Shown: positions 55,006 through 64,000, counted from the first letter of the stretch. The stretch is DNA of 64,000 nt from Paenibacillus sp. FSL R7-0204 (GCF_038002225.1 NZ_JBBOCA010000001.1:6386001-6450000), one strand, 5' to 3'. A program made the numbers and translations. Notes: a model not told the origin generated them from the sequence alone.

Positions 55006-55041
55006 GTTCGCTGACAGTGGGTTGTCAGCGAACTCTTGTTC
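55006..55041 (-). promoter_or_regulatory. LexA-like 19-bp element with an extended palindrome upstream of sbcD
   Basis: Plus strand TGTCAGCGAACTCTTGTTC at 55023-55041 contains GAAC-N4-GTTC. In addition GTTCGCTGACA (55006-55016) is an inverted copy of TGTCAGCGAAC (55023-55033), with a 6-base gap. It is the third occurrence of the element and the only one with a second, inverted flank. Confidence 0.7.
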
Positions 55042-55126
55042 TTGTGATGTGATTTCATATAAAAGTTTAATTGCCGACTACTATGTTCTCTATTTTTAAA
55101 TCAAATCGTATAATGCAATCCATCCC

Positions 55127-58100
55127 CTATAAATAAGTCCCTCTCGTCTCCGCAGCTATGGAAGGATTTGTCCAATGGGTCCTCTGAGTATACAAGTTGT
55201 TCTTCATTTGCAGTTCAGCTTGCTTAATCACCAATTCTGTTGCATCTTTGATTTCATCAGGCGGGTATTTATATTGCTTCAATAAACGTTTGATGAGGGA
55301 TCTCATATTGGCTCTGGCATCGTTACGTTTTTCCCAATCTGGAGTTTTGTTATCATTAATCAATTGAATCAATCTCTTTGCCATTTCTCGTAGAATATCT
55401 GATTTATAATGCGCTTTGATCAGCTCTGGTTTTGCCAACGCATCATAGAACGCCTGCTCCTCAGGTGACAATTGCAAATCTATACCTTCATTAGTTGCCG
55501 ATTCAATCTCCTTAGCGATATCGATCATCTCGGTAATTAACACATTGATATCTTCAATATGGTTGTACCGTTCGACGATAACTTTTAGTTTGTCGGAGAA
55601 ATATCCCGAACGAACAATATTCGTTTGCTCGAACCATTTGATCTTATCATCGAGTAGTTTTTTCAGGATGCTGGCCGCAACGTTTTTACGTTTCATCGCC
55701 ATGATCTTCTGCAAATTTTCAACGGATAACAGGCTCTTTTCTTGCTTTGCAGAAATGGAAACTACCTCGTCACCATCTCTTATAATGGCTTGTTCGATCA
55801 TCTCCGATATTTTCCGTTTGAACGCTTCCACATCAGGCATACCATCTCGCTCTACCTTAACGATAAACGATTTGATCGCTACGAAGAAGCTCACTCGGAC
55901 GCGCACTTCAAAATCCAGCGCAGTCGCACAAATGGTATACGCACTTTGCAACCTAACTACATGCTTCAAAAAAACATCCTTGGCGCGTTCCTTCAGTACA
56001 TGCTCGACACCATCCTGAATAAGTTCGAACCGTTCTTTTGGTGTAGCTTCCAAATACCTGCTAAAATCAAAGCCATGAAACATCCCTTCCAGAATTTCCA
56101 CTTCGGTCATTAGGATTTCCTTGGCTTTTTCGATATCTGGCACACTATTCTTGTCTCGATTGGTATAGGTATTTAAAGCTTCTTTCAAATATTTACTCAA
56201 GCCAATATAATCCACGATCAGTCCGGACTCTTTCACTTTATATACGCGGTTCACTCGTGCAATACACTGCATCAAGTTATGTTCCTTCATAATTTTATCT
56301 ATGTACATCGTATCTAAGCAGGGGATATCAAAGCCGGTTAACCACATATCGACCACAATGACTATTTTAAGATCGCTGTCTTCTTTTTTGAAAAGGTTAG
56401 CAAGTGTTTGTCGGGATTGTTTGGTTCCTATAATATCGCGCATTTCTTGAATATCCTTATTGCTATCCGTCATAACCAGACGAACGTGATCGGCTAAATC
56501 CGGTGCTTTCTCTTGGATCAGTTGATACATCCGAAAAGCAATTTTGCGTGAATAGGCGACAATCATCGCTTTACCTTTGAGCATATCTTTGCGAATAGTA
56601 TAATGTTTCAAAATATCATCCACTACCAGATTCAACCGATCTTCATCACCAATGACCGCTTCCATCGTCACGAGGTCTTTTTTTAATTGTTCAATCTTCT
56701 CGAGAGAAAGACCTTGTTCTTGAATTTTCGAAACTTCATGATCAATCTTGTCGAGTATCCCCTCATCGAGATGCACCTTGGCTAAACGATTCTCATAGTG
56801 TAAATCCACAGTTGCTCCGTCCATCTTGGCTTGTGTCATATCGTAAACATCAATCAGTTCACCAAACACCCCGATAGTTGATTTATCATTCGAGTCAATA
56901 GGAGTACCAGTAAATCCAACGAATGTAGCGTTCGGTAACGCATCCCTTAAATATTTGGCATAACCATAGACCAGCTCAGCTTCCAGCGTCTTTTTATCGA
57001 TTCTAATATCAGGGTTGACTCCGTACTGGGAGCGATGGGCTTCATCTGCTATAACAATAATATCGTGCCGATTGGAGAGCATCCCTGTTTCTTCAGTGAA
57101 CTTCTGAATCGTTGTAAAGATGATCCCTCCCACAGAGCGCTTATCTAACAACGTATTAAGATCCTCCCGTGATTCGGCACGAACCGGGGATTGGCGAAGA
57201 TATTCCGTTGCACTGCCGAAGGTCCCGTGAATTTGCTCATCTAAATCATTCCGATCTGTTACAACAACTAACGTCGGATTGTTCAACTTTTGAATTAACC
57301 CTGCAGATAGAAATACCATCGAAAAAGACTTGCCAGAACCCTGCGTATGCCAAACTACACCACCGCGTTTATCTCCATCAACAGCATGAACGACACTATC
57401 GATGGCTTTCTTCATACCATAATATTGGTGGTACGCAGAAATAATCTTGGACTTTCCTCCTGCAAAAAAAGTGAAGTTCTTTACAACATCCAATAGCCGC
57501 TCTTTGTGCAATAAACCTTTGATTAGCGTACCGATCTGCGCAATGTGAGGTGCATCTACAATAGGGGAATCCATATCAACCTTTTTCCATTGCATAAAGT
57601 AGTCATAGTCAGAGGTGATCGAGCCAAAACGGGCATTTACCCCGTCACTAATGATACTAAAGGCATTATAGTGGAACAGCGGTTTGATCATATCTTGGTA
57701 CGTCTTGATCTGCAAATAACCATCATGAATCGTCGCTTGCTCACGCACGGCTGATTTCAATTCAATGACTACGAGCGGTAATCCATTAATGAATAGAACG
57801 ATATCTGGGCGTTTCTCAGCTTTATGAATGACTGTGAATTGATTGATTGCTTTGAATGAATTGTTATGCGGTTGTTCAAAGTCCATCACTTTGACAATTC
57901 GCGCAGGAATGTCCTCCCCATGCACTTCAATTCTGACGCCTTCGATTAGATAGCGATGGAATAGTTGATTGGCGGAAACAAGACTGCCGTCGTCGATATA
58001 GAGAATCTGACGAAAAGCAGCTTCTATAATTTCAGAGGATAGAGTTGGATTCAGAGCATAAAGTGCCTCTCGTAGATCATCCTCTAATACTACCTTTGCA

Positions 58101-58198
58101 TAATCGCGCACTAGATCGTAGCCGTTTTGTATGGTGTAGTTCAGTTCGTCATGCAATAGTTCAAGTACTACTGCTTCCAGGCTATCTTCTGTAAACAT
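55127..58198 (-). CDS. hsdR: Type I restriction subunit R
   Basis: 1023 residues. An N-terminal endonuclease core has RPDIVLFINGLPLVVIELKS (Asp132, Glu146, Lys148). The SF2 translocase follows: HTQGSGKS (284-291), VIADEAHRSQYG, GFTGTPID and a second lobe with VDMWLTGFDIP and QCIARVNRVY. It has normal length and the usual C-terminal helical extension. It works with HsdM and HsdS, translocating DNA and cutting unmodified sites. It begins 15 bases after hsdS. Confidence 0.96.
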   Translation of the reverse strand: MFTEDSLEAVVLELLHDELNYTIQNGYDLVRDYAKVVLEDDLREALYALNPTLSSEIIEAAFRQILYIDDGSLVSANQLFHRYLIEGVRIEVHGEDIPARIVKVMDFEQPHNNSFKAINQFTVIHKAEKRPDIVLFINGLPLVVIELKSAVREQATIHDGYLQIKTYQDMIKPLFHYNAFSIISDGVNARFGSITSDYDYFMQWKKVDMDSPIVDAPHIAQIGTLIKGLLHKERLLDVVKNFTFFAGGKSKIISAYHQYYGMKKAIDSVVHAVDGDKRGGVVWHTQGSGKSFSMVFLSAGLIQKLNNPTLVVVTDRNDLDEQIHGTFGSATEYLRQSPVRAESREDLNTLLDKRSVGGIIFTTIQKFTEETGMLSNRHDIIVIADEAHRSQYGVNPDIRIDKKTLEAELVYGYAKYLRDALPNATFVGFTGTPIDSNDKSTIGVFGELIDVYDMTQAKMDGATVDLHYENRLAKVHLDEGILDKIDHEVSKIQEQGLSLEKIEQLKKDLVTMEAVIGDEDRLNLVVDDILKHYTIRKDMLKGKAMIVAYSRKIAFRMYQLIQEKAPDLADHVRLVMTDSNKDIQEMRDIIGTKQSRQTLANLFKKEDSDLKIVIVVDMWLTGFDIPCLDTMYIDKIMKEHNLMQCIARVNRVYKVKESGLIVDYIGLSKYLKEALNTYTNRDKNSVPDIEKAKEILMTEVEILEGMFHGFDFSRYLEATPKERFELIQDGVEHVLKERAKDVFLKHVVRLQSAYTICATALDFEVRVRVSFFVAIKSFIVKVERDGMPDVEAFKRKISEMIEQAIIRDGDEVVSISAKQEKSLLSVENLQKIMAMKRKNVAASILKKLLDDKIKWFEQTNIVRSGYFSDKLKVIVERYNHIEDINVLITEMIDIAKEIESATNEGIDLQLSPEEQAFYDALAKPELIKAHYKSDILREMAKRLIQLINDNKTPDWEKRNDARANMRSLIKRLLKQYKYPPDEIKDATELVIKQAELQMKNNLYTQRTHWTNPSIAAETRGTYL

Positions 58199-58213
58199 AA
58201 GTTCACCGCCAAT

Positions 58214-59509
58214 TTATAGTTCGATGTTGGAAACGTCGATTTCTCCGGACATGAGTTTTGGGAGTAGGGTGTTTCTTACATTTATAAGTTTACGATTTTC
58301 TTTTTCAATTACATTCTTCTTTTTGAAAACTGTACTTAATAAACTTTGACACCTAGCCTGAATATCACTTGAAGGATTTATAACTTTGACTTTCCTCAAC
58401 TCAGATTGCCTAATCCCTGTAACAGTAGTACCTGTTGCTCGGCCTACAATTTCCCCCATCACTTCTGAGGTCCTTAAATACATGTACAATATTTCGGGAA
58501 TAATGGCGTTACTATTTGCTCTGATAGCAAATAGCCTTTGACTCAGACAATATTTATCATCATTTGCTTTAAAATATAATTCCCCGAGTGGTGCCTCTGA
58601 AGTTAATAGAATATCTCCGTATTTTAATTCATCTTTCATCCATAGATTATAAAGTTCTTCATCAACTCGGTTCGCTTGATCTAAATTCACGAGACCTTCA
58701 TTTTTAATATTTTTTGCCGAAAGGGCAATTATCCCAGTCTCACTCCAGTTCCTACCAAGCTTTTTAGGTGTCTTACCTCTATAATCTATAATAATTTCTG
58801 TTAGTGATTCAATATTGGATACTTCCCAACCTAAGGGAATCATTCCCACCTCACTTTTAATCATTTCTCCACCGCTAGACTTATAGGGTTCATTATTTTC
58901 ATTTGGAAACTCAAAATCAACAAACCATTGCTTGAAAATCGCCTGAGCCATTTGCTCAAGCACTTTGTTCATGCGGTTATTAAGTTCGATTCTGTTGCAT
59001 ATTGAAAAATAATAATCTCCTATAATCTTTTGTATCTTCATAGAAGGGATAGGAATCAATAACTTGTCTAAATCCCCTTTTTTAAAATGCGGTATTAATG
59101 TACCAACATGATAATTAACAATCTGATTCTGAAATTGAGAACTTCTTAGAACGGCAAATAGGTATTTGTTATCAACAATGTCTTCATCAACACGAAATGC
59201 CATCATATCTTGTGCTATGCAAAAGTTTACGGGGTCTGGTACAAGACAAACCCTACCTGGTGTTCCCTTATTAACGAATATAATATCACCTGGTATAGGG
59301 TGTGCTCTAAACCAATTATTGTAAGTATCTTCAGATATAAATCGCACTTTTTCGAACACTGGATAAAGTTCATTGTCTTTAATACAGTTTGTCGCAATTA
59401 GTGGAATTCCCGTGTCTGATGTTGGTGCAGTTTTCCCACGATTATCAACTATAAATTTCAATACACTCGTTAATGGTCGATATTCTATATTTTCTACACT
59501 AAAACTCAT
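58214..59509 (-). CDS. hsdS: Type I specificity subunit S
   Basis: 431 residues from ATG 59509 (GGGGGG upstream); it overlaps hsdM by 11 bases. Two target-recognition domains (about 1-165 and 225-385) are each followed by a conserved helical region: ICNRIELNNRMNKVLEQMAQ, then EKENRKLINVRNTLLPKLMSG. The two TRDs contain similar DNRGKT/DYRGKT segments. No second hsdS or inverted repeats are nearby, so no phase-variable switching is seen. AT-rich relative to hsdM, common for swapped specificity genes. Confidence 0.93.
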   Translation of the reverse strand: MSFSVENIEYRPLTSVLKFIVDNRGKTAPTSDTGIPLIATNCIKDNELYPVFEKVRFISEDTYNNWFRAHPIPGDIIFVNKGTPGRVCLVPDPVNFCIAQDMMAFRVDEDIVDNKYLFAVLRSSQFQNQIVNYHVGTLIPHFKKGDLDKLLIPIPSMKIQKIIGDYYFSICNRIELNNRMNKVLEQMAQAIFKQWFVDFEFPNENNEPYKSSGGEMIKSEVGMIPLGWEVSNIESLTEIIIDYRGKTPKKLGRNWSETGIIALSAKNIKNEGLVNLDQANRVDEELYNLWMKDELKYGDILLTSEAPLGELYFKANDDKYCLSQRLFAIRANSNAIIPEILYMYLRTSEVMGEIVGRATGTTVTGIRQSELRKVKVINPSSDIQARCQSLLSTVFKKKNVIEKENRKLINVRNTLLPKLMSGEIDVSNIEL

Positions 59510-60995
59510 ACCCAATCCCCCCCAGACTCTTCTTAATCTTCTCATCCAGCACAGAAGACTCCGACATCAAATCTGAAAGCTCAGACACAAGCTTCTCCAT
59601 CTTTTCCTCAAACGGCTCATCATCCACGATTTCTTTCACGCCAACATATCGCCCTGGTGTTAATACATAATCATGCTTCTGAATTTCCTCAAGACTTGCT
59701 GATTTGCAGAAGCCCACTTCATCCTGATAACCCTCGCCCTTAAGCCACTTATGATAGGTTTCTGAAATCAAGGAGATATCTTCATCTGTTAACTCCCGTA
59801 ATTTACGACTTACCATTACCCCCATGGCGCGGGCATCGATGAATAGCACTTCACCTTTGCGCTTCTTTCCACGTCTCAGGAACCATAAGCACACAGGAAT
59901 TCCTGTTGTGTAGAATAATTTATCTGGCATGGCTACAATACAATCGACTACGTCTTCATCAATGAATTTAGTCCTAATGGTACCTTCCCCCGCCGTTTGC
60001 GAAGACAATGAACCATTTGCCAAAACAATCCCAGCAACTCCCTTGGAAGGTTTCAGTTTATTCAGCATATGGGAGAGCCAAGCATAGTTGGCATTGTTCT
60101 TAGCAGGGATACCCCATTTCCAGCGCGGATCATCAAGCAAACTGTCTTGTCCCCAATCACTTATATTAAATGGAGGATTGGCAAGCACATAGTCAAATTT
60201 CTCATCTCGGAATTGATCGGAATGAAATGTGTCTTCATGCGTCTGACCTAAATTGGATTCTATACCGCGAATGGCAAGGTTCATCGTTGCTAGTCTTCTC
60301 GTCTCTGCATTTAATTCCTGTCCATATACCGAAAGCTTGAACGTACTGCCGCCATGTGCTTTGACGAATTTCTGAGCCTGTACGAACATTCCACCAGAAC
60401 CACAACATGGATCATATATCGTGCCCTCGAAGGGTTCGATCATATCTACCAATAGTTTTACTACGCTGCTAGGGGTGTAGTATTCCCCACCACCTGCGCC
60501 TAAGATAAAAGCGAATTTACCGAGAAAGTACTCATAAACACGACCAAGTGCGTCCTCTTCAATTAATAACGTATTAGAGTTCTCAAAAACCATAATGACT
60601 TCGCCAATTCTACGTTGGTCAATATCCGCACCCGAATAAATTTTAGGAAGAACGCCGGCGAGATTTTTATTTTCTTTTTCAATAGCAATAAAAGCCTCAT
60701 CAATGATTTGACCTATGTTAGGCTTAGTCGCATGCTCAATGATGGATTTCCAACGTGCTTCTGTAGGGACATAAAATACATTAAAACGTTCGTATTCATC
60801 CCGGTCATCCTCGAAACCATCACCTTCTGCAATCAGTTCGTTATATCTTTGCTCGAACCGATCCGATATGTATTTGAGAAATACGATACCCAGTACAATA
60901 TTTTTATATTTGGAGGCATCTATACTACCTCTAAGTTTATCTGCTGCTGCCCATAGCTTATCTTCGATGCTCGATACTAATTTTTCATTTGCCAT
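59499..60995 (-). CDS. hsdM: Type I modification methyltransferase M
   Basis: 498 residues from ATG 60995, with AGGAG upstream; the frame also opens at 61016. An N-terminal HsdM helical domain (LVSSIEDKLWAAADKLRGSI) precedes SAM motif I (YDPCCGSGGMFV) and catalytic motif IV NPPF (LANPPFNISDWG), an N6-adenine methylase. It protects host sites and forms M2S with HsdS. Confidence 0.96.
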   Translation of the reverse strand: MANEKLVSSIEDKLWAAADKLRGSIDASKYKNIVLGIVFLKYISDRFEQRYNELIAEGDGFEDDRDEYERFNVFYVPTEARWKSIIEHATKPNIGQIIDEAFIAIEKENKNLAGVLPKIYSGADIDQRRIGEVIMVFENSNTLLIEEDALGRVYEYFLGKFAFILGAGGGEYYTPSSVVKLLVDMIEPFEGTIYDPCCGSGGMFVQAQKFVKAHGGSTFKLSVYGQELNAETRRLATMNLAIRGIESNLGQTHEDTFHSDQFRDEKFDYVLANPPFNISDWGQDSLLDDPRWKWGIPAKNNANYAWLSHMLNKLKPSKGVAGIVLANGSLSSQTAGEGTIRTKFIDEDVVDCIVAMPDKLFYTTGIPVCLWFLRRGKKRKGEVLFIDARAMGVMVSRKLRELTDEDISLISETYHKWLKGEGYQDEVGFCKSASLEEIQKHDYVLTPGRYVGVKEIVDDEPFEEKMEKLVSELSDLMSESSVLDEKIKKSLGGIGYEF

Positions 60996-61093
60996 TGCTT
61001 CGAACGCTCCTATCATGATGTTTAGTTGTAGTATTATTTTAATTTTGAATAATTAGGAGGATGAAGATTCATTTAATTAGGAAGTCCATGCTA

Positions 61094-63202
61094 TTAATCA
61101 GACTTCCGCCCAAAATAACTATACAGCCGATACTCACATATCTCCCGCGTCCACTCATACAGCATTCCCCGGTCAGTCTCCCGCACATTAAACAATAATT
61201 TAAACTGCCCTTTGGCATACGCGACCACTTTATTGGAACTTCCCCCCCAGGTGCCCATAGGCATCCTTGCGATTACCCGGGCAGTTTTGTCTAGCGGATC
61301 GTCCCACAGTTTACGCGACTCATCATCCGAGAAATCAATGCTCTTCTTATCCGGGTTATTCATATAATAGGCGTAAAAGAAGGGGGCGGATTCTTCAGCC
61401 GTAATCGGCTGCATCCAGCCGTCCTGCCCGCGCTCCAACATACTGAGCAGCACAACCATTTTATAGCTTTTCCGCATGATGGTCGATTCCGTTTCCAACA
61501 GCCATTGCTCGTAGCGCTGAGCCACTCCGGCTTCCCGCTTGTCCAATTCTTTGGCTTTCAGCAGAAATAAGTAGTAGGAGCCGAATAGTTGGCGAAACTC
61601 TTTACTATCACAAGCTCCCTGCTGATGCATCTCCAAGTAGGTTGCACGTCTGCCCAGTTTCTTTTTCAGCGCTCTATAAGCAATAACTAGATTGGCTTTG
61701 CGATTACCGGAACCGATCAATTTCTTCTCATCTTGAATGGATTGTTCCAGCTGCTTAATGAACTTGGCAATGATTCTGGCACCAGCACCGCTAACATTGT
61801 CTGTAATCTCTGAAAGCTCAACCGGTAGATTATGAATGGCTGTCCATCCCCGCTTTTGGCGCATACTGCGAAGCAGAGAGTCACATCCGGTAATTTGCAG
61901 TTCGTCCAGCGTAAGGTCGGACATAGATGCTGGGAAATGAATTTCCCGTTGCTGATAGGTCCGAACGATATCAACCATGTCAGAAGACAATACATCTATA
62001 AGCTGTTCTTCTATAACTGTATCCATCGTTTCTTCTACGAAAGAATCAGTCTCAATTTTGGGCTGATCCAGCTCAATCCATGATTGATCAGGTAGATCAG
62101 TAATATCCCCTGCTGGCCTATTTATCGCTAATTCAAAATCATCCAGAATTCGTTCCTTATCCTGTTCCTGAATAGCCGGCAAACTCAAATAGCGCTCAAC
62201 TGACGGGGCCTTCCCGGTCAGGAACCAGGCTGGCTGCCGTTTGGTTGATCGACTTCCGTTTCTGGCGAATTTGAAATAAAGACCCTGATCTTTCAATGGA
62301 AATAGCTCATCTTTGATTTCCCATCCCCCGATTACCCACAGAGCTCCATTGTTTGGCCGTTTGTCTATAGTGGAAAGCCCGCGACTGGCCAGGTAGTTGC
62401 CGATTTCCAGCCTCTCTTCTATATCTAAAGATTCGATTAACTCCGCTACGTTAGACACTTTTTCTGTAGCCGGCATTCCACCGTCTAAATTACCATCTTC
62501 TATTACTACCGGTTTTTGCCGCGTCCATTCATCCAGACTGCCTGCCACCTTGGAGATACTTTCCTGCAGAAACTTAAACTGCTCCGTCAATGTCGGCAAC
62601 AACTTCGTCTCAATCTGCTCATTCAATAGCTGTCCCAGTTGTTCACTTACAAGTTCATTTGTAACAAGATCGGGACTACTTTTTGAAGGCTGTAAGGGCA
62701 TCTGATAGGCTGGTGTCTCAATCTCCAAGGATCCATAAGATTCTACATACCACGAAGCCAGCGTGAAGATATGTCTTTGGGCTGTAATTGCCAGTTCAAT
62801 GGGAATTGATTTGACATTATGGGAGGCCTGATTTCCACTCAATCGCAGCCATTCAAAACTGGTCTTGATCTCTTCAGGTAGAATCCCTTCCCGGGACAGC
62901 TTATGTATCCGTTCGTTATGTTTCAAGGCGAACACATTTTCCAGATTCTCTTGCTTGGATACGATAGAGGCCAGTTCTTCACTGAATAGCCTACCCTGCG
63001 TCAGTGTAGCACGTGGATTGCTCCACACCGCTTCTTCCGCTTCAACAGCCAAGACGGAGAGCCCATTATGTTTGCCTCTTCCAAAAAGGAGAATAATGAC
63101 ACCATAACTTGGTTGATCGCCTCCTGTATAAAATAGAAAAACGTGTATCAGTGGTCGCCATGGTACGCAGCTCCAAAGATACACGCAATATAATCTGCGC
63201 AC
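61094..63202 (-). CDS. Unknown protein with a DUF4145-like N-terminal region
   Basis: The maximal frame has 702 codons, but the first 30 or so residues do not look like a protein start. From about residue 50 the sequence (VLAVEAEEAVWSNPRATLTQ ... WLRLSGNQASHN) resembles the DUF4145-type domain found at the N-terminus of some HsdR-like proteins. The rest is unrecognised, including LASRGLSTIDKRPNNGALWV and a helical C-terminus. A natural-looking start, MVSLFSFLEEANIMGSPS, lies in another frame at 63105, with GGAGGC 13 bases upstream, suggesting a frameshift near 63070. The alternative is a TTG start near 63055. It precedes hsdM by about 100 bases, so it may belong to the restriction cassette. 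Confidence 0.6.
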   Translation of the reverse strand: MRRLYCVYLWSCVPWRPLIHVFLFYTGGDQPSYGVIILLFGRGKHNGLSVLAVEAEEAVWSNPRATLTQGRLFSEELASIVSKQENLENVFALKHNERIHKLSREGILPEEIKTSFEWLRLSGNQASHNVKSIPIELAITAQRHIFTLASWYVESYGSLEIETPAYQMPLQPSKSSPDLVTNELVSEQLGQLLNEQIETKLLPTLTEQFKFLQESISKVAGSLDEWTRQKPVVIEDGNLDGGMPATEKVSNVAELIESLDIEERLEIGNYLASRGLSTIDKRPNNGALWVIGGWEIKDELFPLKDQGLYFKFARNGSRSTKRQPAWFLTGKAPSVERYLSLPAIQEQDKERILDDFELAINRPAGDITDLPDQSWIELDQPKIETDSFVEETMDTVIEEQLIDVLSSDMVDIVRTYQQREIHFPASMSDLTLDELQITGCDSLLRSMRQKRGWTAIHNLPVELSEITDNVSGAGARIIAKFIKQLEQSIQDEKKLIGSGNRKANLVIAYRALKKKLGRRATYLEMHQQGACDSKEFRQLFGSYYLFLLKAKELDKREAGVAQRYEQWLLETESTIMRKSYKMVVLLSMLERGQDGWMQPITAEESAPFFYAYYMNNPDKKSIDFSDDESRKLWDDPLDKTARVIARMPMGTWGGSSNKVVAYAKGQFKLLFNVRETDRGMLYEWTREICEYRLYSYFGRKSD

Positions 63203-63314
63203 ACTAATCGTTACTTTTCTTCTGCGGAATAAGTCATTTTCTATACTTCTATAGTACTATTTTACGGAAGAGATTTATATCCATTTATGCAAAATATATC
63301 GAACATAGGCTCTT

Positions 63315-64000
63315 TCATAACACCACATACTCATTCCCATGCAAAAAATAAAGCCCTGTCTCTTTCACCCTCAACCCAAACGCTCTTTTCAATTCTTCCT
63401 GATAAGCCCCAACCTGAGGCCGATAGAACTCCACAAACGCCTGCTGTTGCCCATCTTCATACACATCCGTCTTAAAATCAACAACCACCCAGCCATCCTC
63501 CTCTTCAAAGAGGAAGTCAATAACGCCTTTCAAATATAGCGTCCTTGCTGTGGAACCTACTTTCAAAGCTTCGTACTCCAGATCTAGGTCCGTCCTAACC
63601 GTACGAATCGGTAACTCATGAATCCGTCGCTTCGCCGCCAGTGCACGTCGCCATAGCGGATGATTCACCACATCATCCAGCATCCTTAACACATCTGGAA
63701 TCAGCGCTTTATCCATACCCTCTTCTTCAGCGATCATCCTGATGTGCAGCTCCATCTGCTCGGATTCCGCGCCAGTCCCAAGTAGTTCAATGCAGCGATG
63801 AACCACGCTGCCGAACGCCATGCCTCTGCCCGCAAGCGGTCGAGGTGGCTGAACGGCTCCTGACTTCGCCAGTTTCGTTACCGAAGTCGACTGATACGTC
63901 GGCTGTGCCAGCCGGATTCGCCACTGACGGCCCTTATCTTCATCAGCCATTTCATCATGTACCCCTTCGTAACGTGAAGGCATCACTGGCATAACTTCAG
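63315..64000 (-). CDS. AddA-like helicase-nuclease, C-terminal part
   Basis: About 228 codons, open to the right edge. It ends with a RecB-family nuclease domain: SVTKLAKSG (AddA-like entry motif), GSVVHRCIE (His), GVIDFLFEE (Asp), VVDFKTD (Asp-x-Lys) and YRPQVGAYQEEL (Gln, Tyr). It therefore encodes the 3' end of addA or a close UvrD-type relative, acting in double-strand break resection. In B. subtilis addBA lies directly before sbcDC. Here the 702-codon gene and hsdMSR lie between. The helicase part is outside the window. Confidence 0.82.
   Translation of the reverse strand, partial: EVMPVMPSRYEGVHDEMADEDKGRQWRIRLAQPTYQSTSVTKLAKSGAVQPPRPLAGRGMAFGSVVHRCIELLGTGAESEQMELHIRMIAEEEGMDKALIPDVLRMLDDVVNHPLWRRALAAKRRIHELPIRTVRTDLDLEYEALKVGSTARTLYLKGVIDFLFEEEDGWVVVDFKTDVYEDGQQQAFVEFYRPQVGAYQEELKRAFGLRVKETGLYFLHGNEYVVL

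Noticed and set aside
55545..56018. 157-codon plus-strand frame inside hsdR
   Set aside because: Antisense shadow; hsdR motifs are continuous on the other strand.
58214..59509. Phase-variable hsdS inversion system
   Set aside because: No second hsdS, no recombinase and no matching inverted repeats near the gene.
26190..64000. Right-hand att site (copy of the tRNA-Leu 3' segment)
   Set aside because: No second copy of the 58-base tRNA segment was found on reading the rest of the window.
1..64000. CRISPR array
   Set aside because: No regularly spaced direct repeats or cas genes were seen.

Overview
The window looks like chromosome of a Paenibacillus-type member of the Bacillota. This is inferred from the strong AGGAGG ribosome-binding sites, B. 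subtilis-type LexA-like and OhrR-like operators, a tRNA-Leu, and AddA/SbcCD/Ohr homologues. It runs from ordinary chromosome (about 1-8980), through a heavily rearranged mobile-element zone (about 8981-26190), into a minus-strand block of DNA-processing and defence genes (26182-50375), and ends in sbcDC, a type I restriction-modification cassette and the 3' end of an addA-like gene.

Region 1 (1-6650, minus) is a Tad/Flp-type pilus operon in the order cpaE/tadZ-like, tadA/cpaF, tadB-like, tadC-like, Flp-like pilin, TadE-like pseudopilin, TadG-like protein (runs off the left edge). It has a clear promoter and a terminator-like hairpin in its leader. Next come a DCC-family protein, a small Cys-rich protein, ohr and a glutathione peroxidase gene; the last two sit head to head around OhrR-like boxes.

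Region 2 (8981-26190) begins with the 3' 58 bases of a tRNA-Leu(GAG) gene abutting a tyrosine integrase, which is the left junction of an integrated element. It holds an IS3 remnant, an IS4-type element interrupted by an IS66-type element, three small minus-strand genes (one excisionase-like), and a trio of adjacent tyrosine recombinases resembling RIT/Tn554-type elements. Two of the three recombinase genes are split by insertion sequences. An ISL3 remnant, a serine-recombinase fragment and an intact IS3 element follow. Target duplications and terminal repeats are readable for four elements (9, 8, 7 and 9 bp duplications for three IS4-type and one IS66-type), so the split genes can be rejoined in frame on paper.

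Region 3 (26182-40453, minus) is a six-gene run: two tandem YprA/MrfA-like helicases with a C-terminal Cys cluster, McrB, McrC, a SNF2-like helicase, and a large GHKL ATPase whose 3' end was replaced by the IS3 element. Region 4 (40597-47302) is a three-gene pPIWI-RE island (REase, DinG/XPD-type helicase, PIWI-RE protein) joined by 4-base overlaps. Region 5 (47411-50375) is a predicted nuclease plus HerA ATPase pair. Region 6 (50676-64000) is sbcDC, hsdRSM, a 702-residue gene of unknown function and addA-like; the hsd cassette appears to separate addA from sbcDC, which adjoin in B. subtilis.

The main integrating observation is a 19-bp element, TGTCAGCGAAYNYWTGTTC, upstream of three separate operons (helicase/mcrBC, pPIWI-RE, sbcDC). 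It contains a LexA-type palindrome plus an extra conserved flank and suggests that repair and defence genes share DNA-damage control. The candidate for an undescribed system is the helicase-helicase-McrBC-SNF2-GHKL run and its SNF2/GHKL pair.
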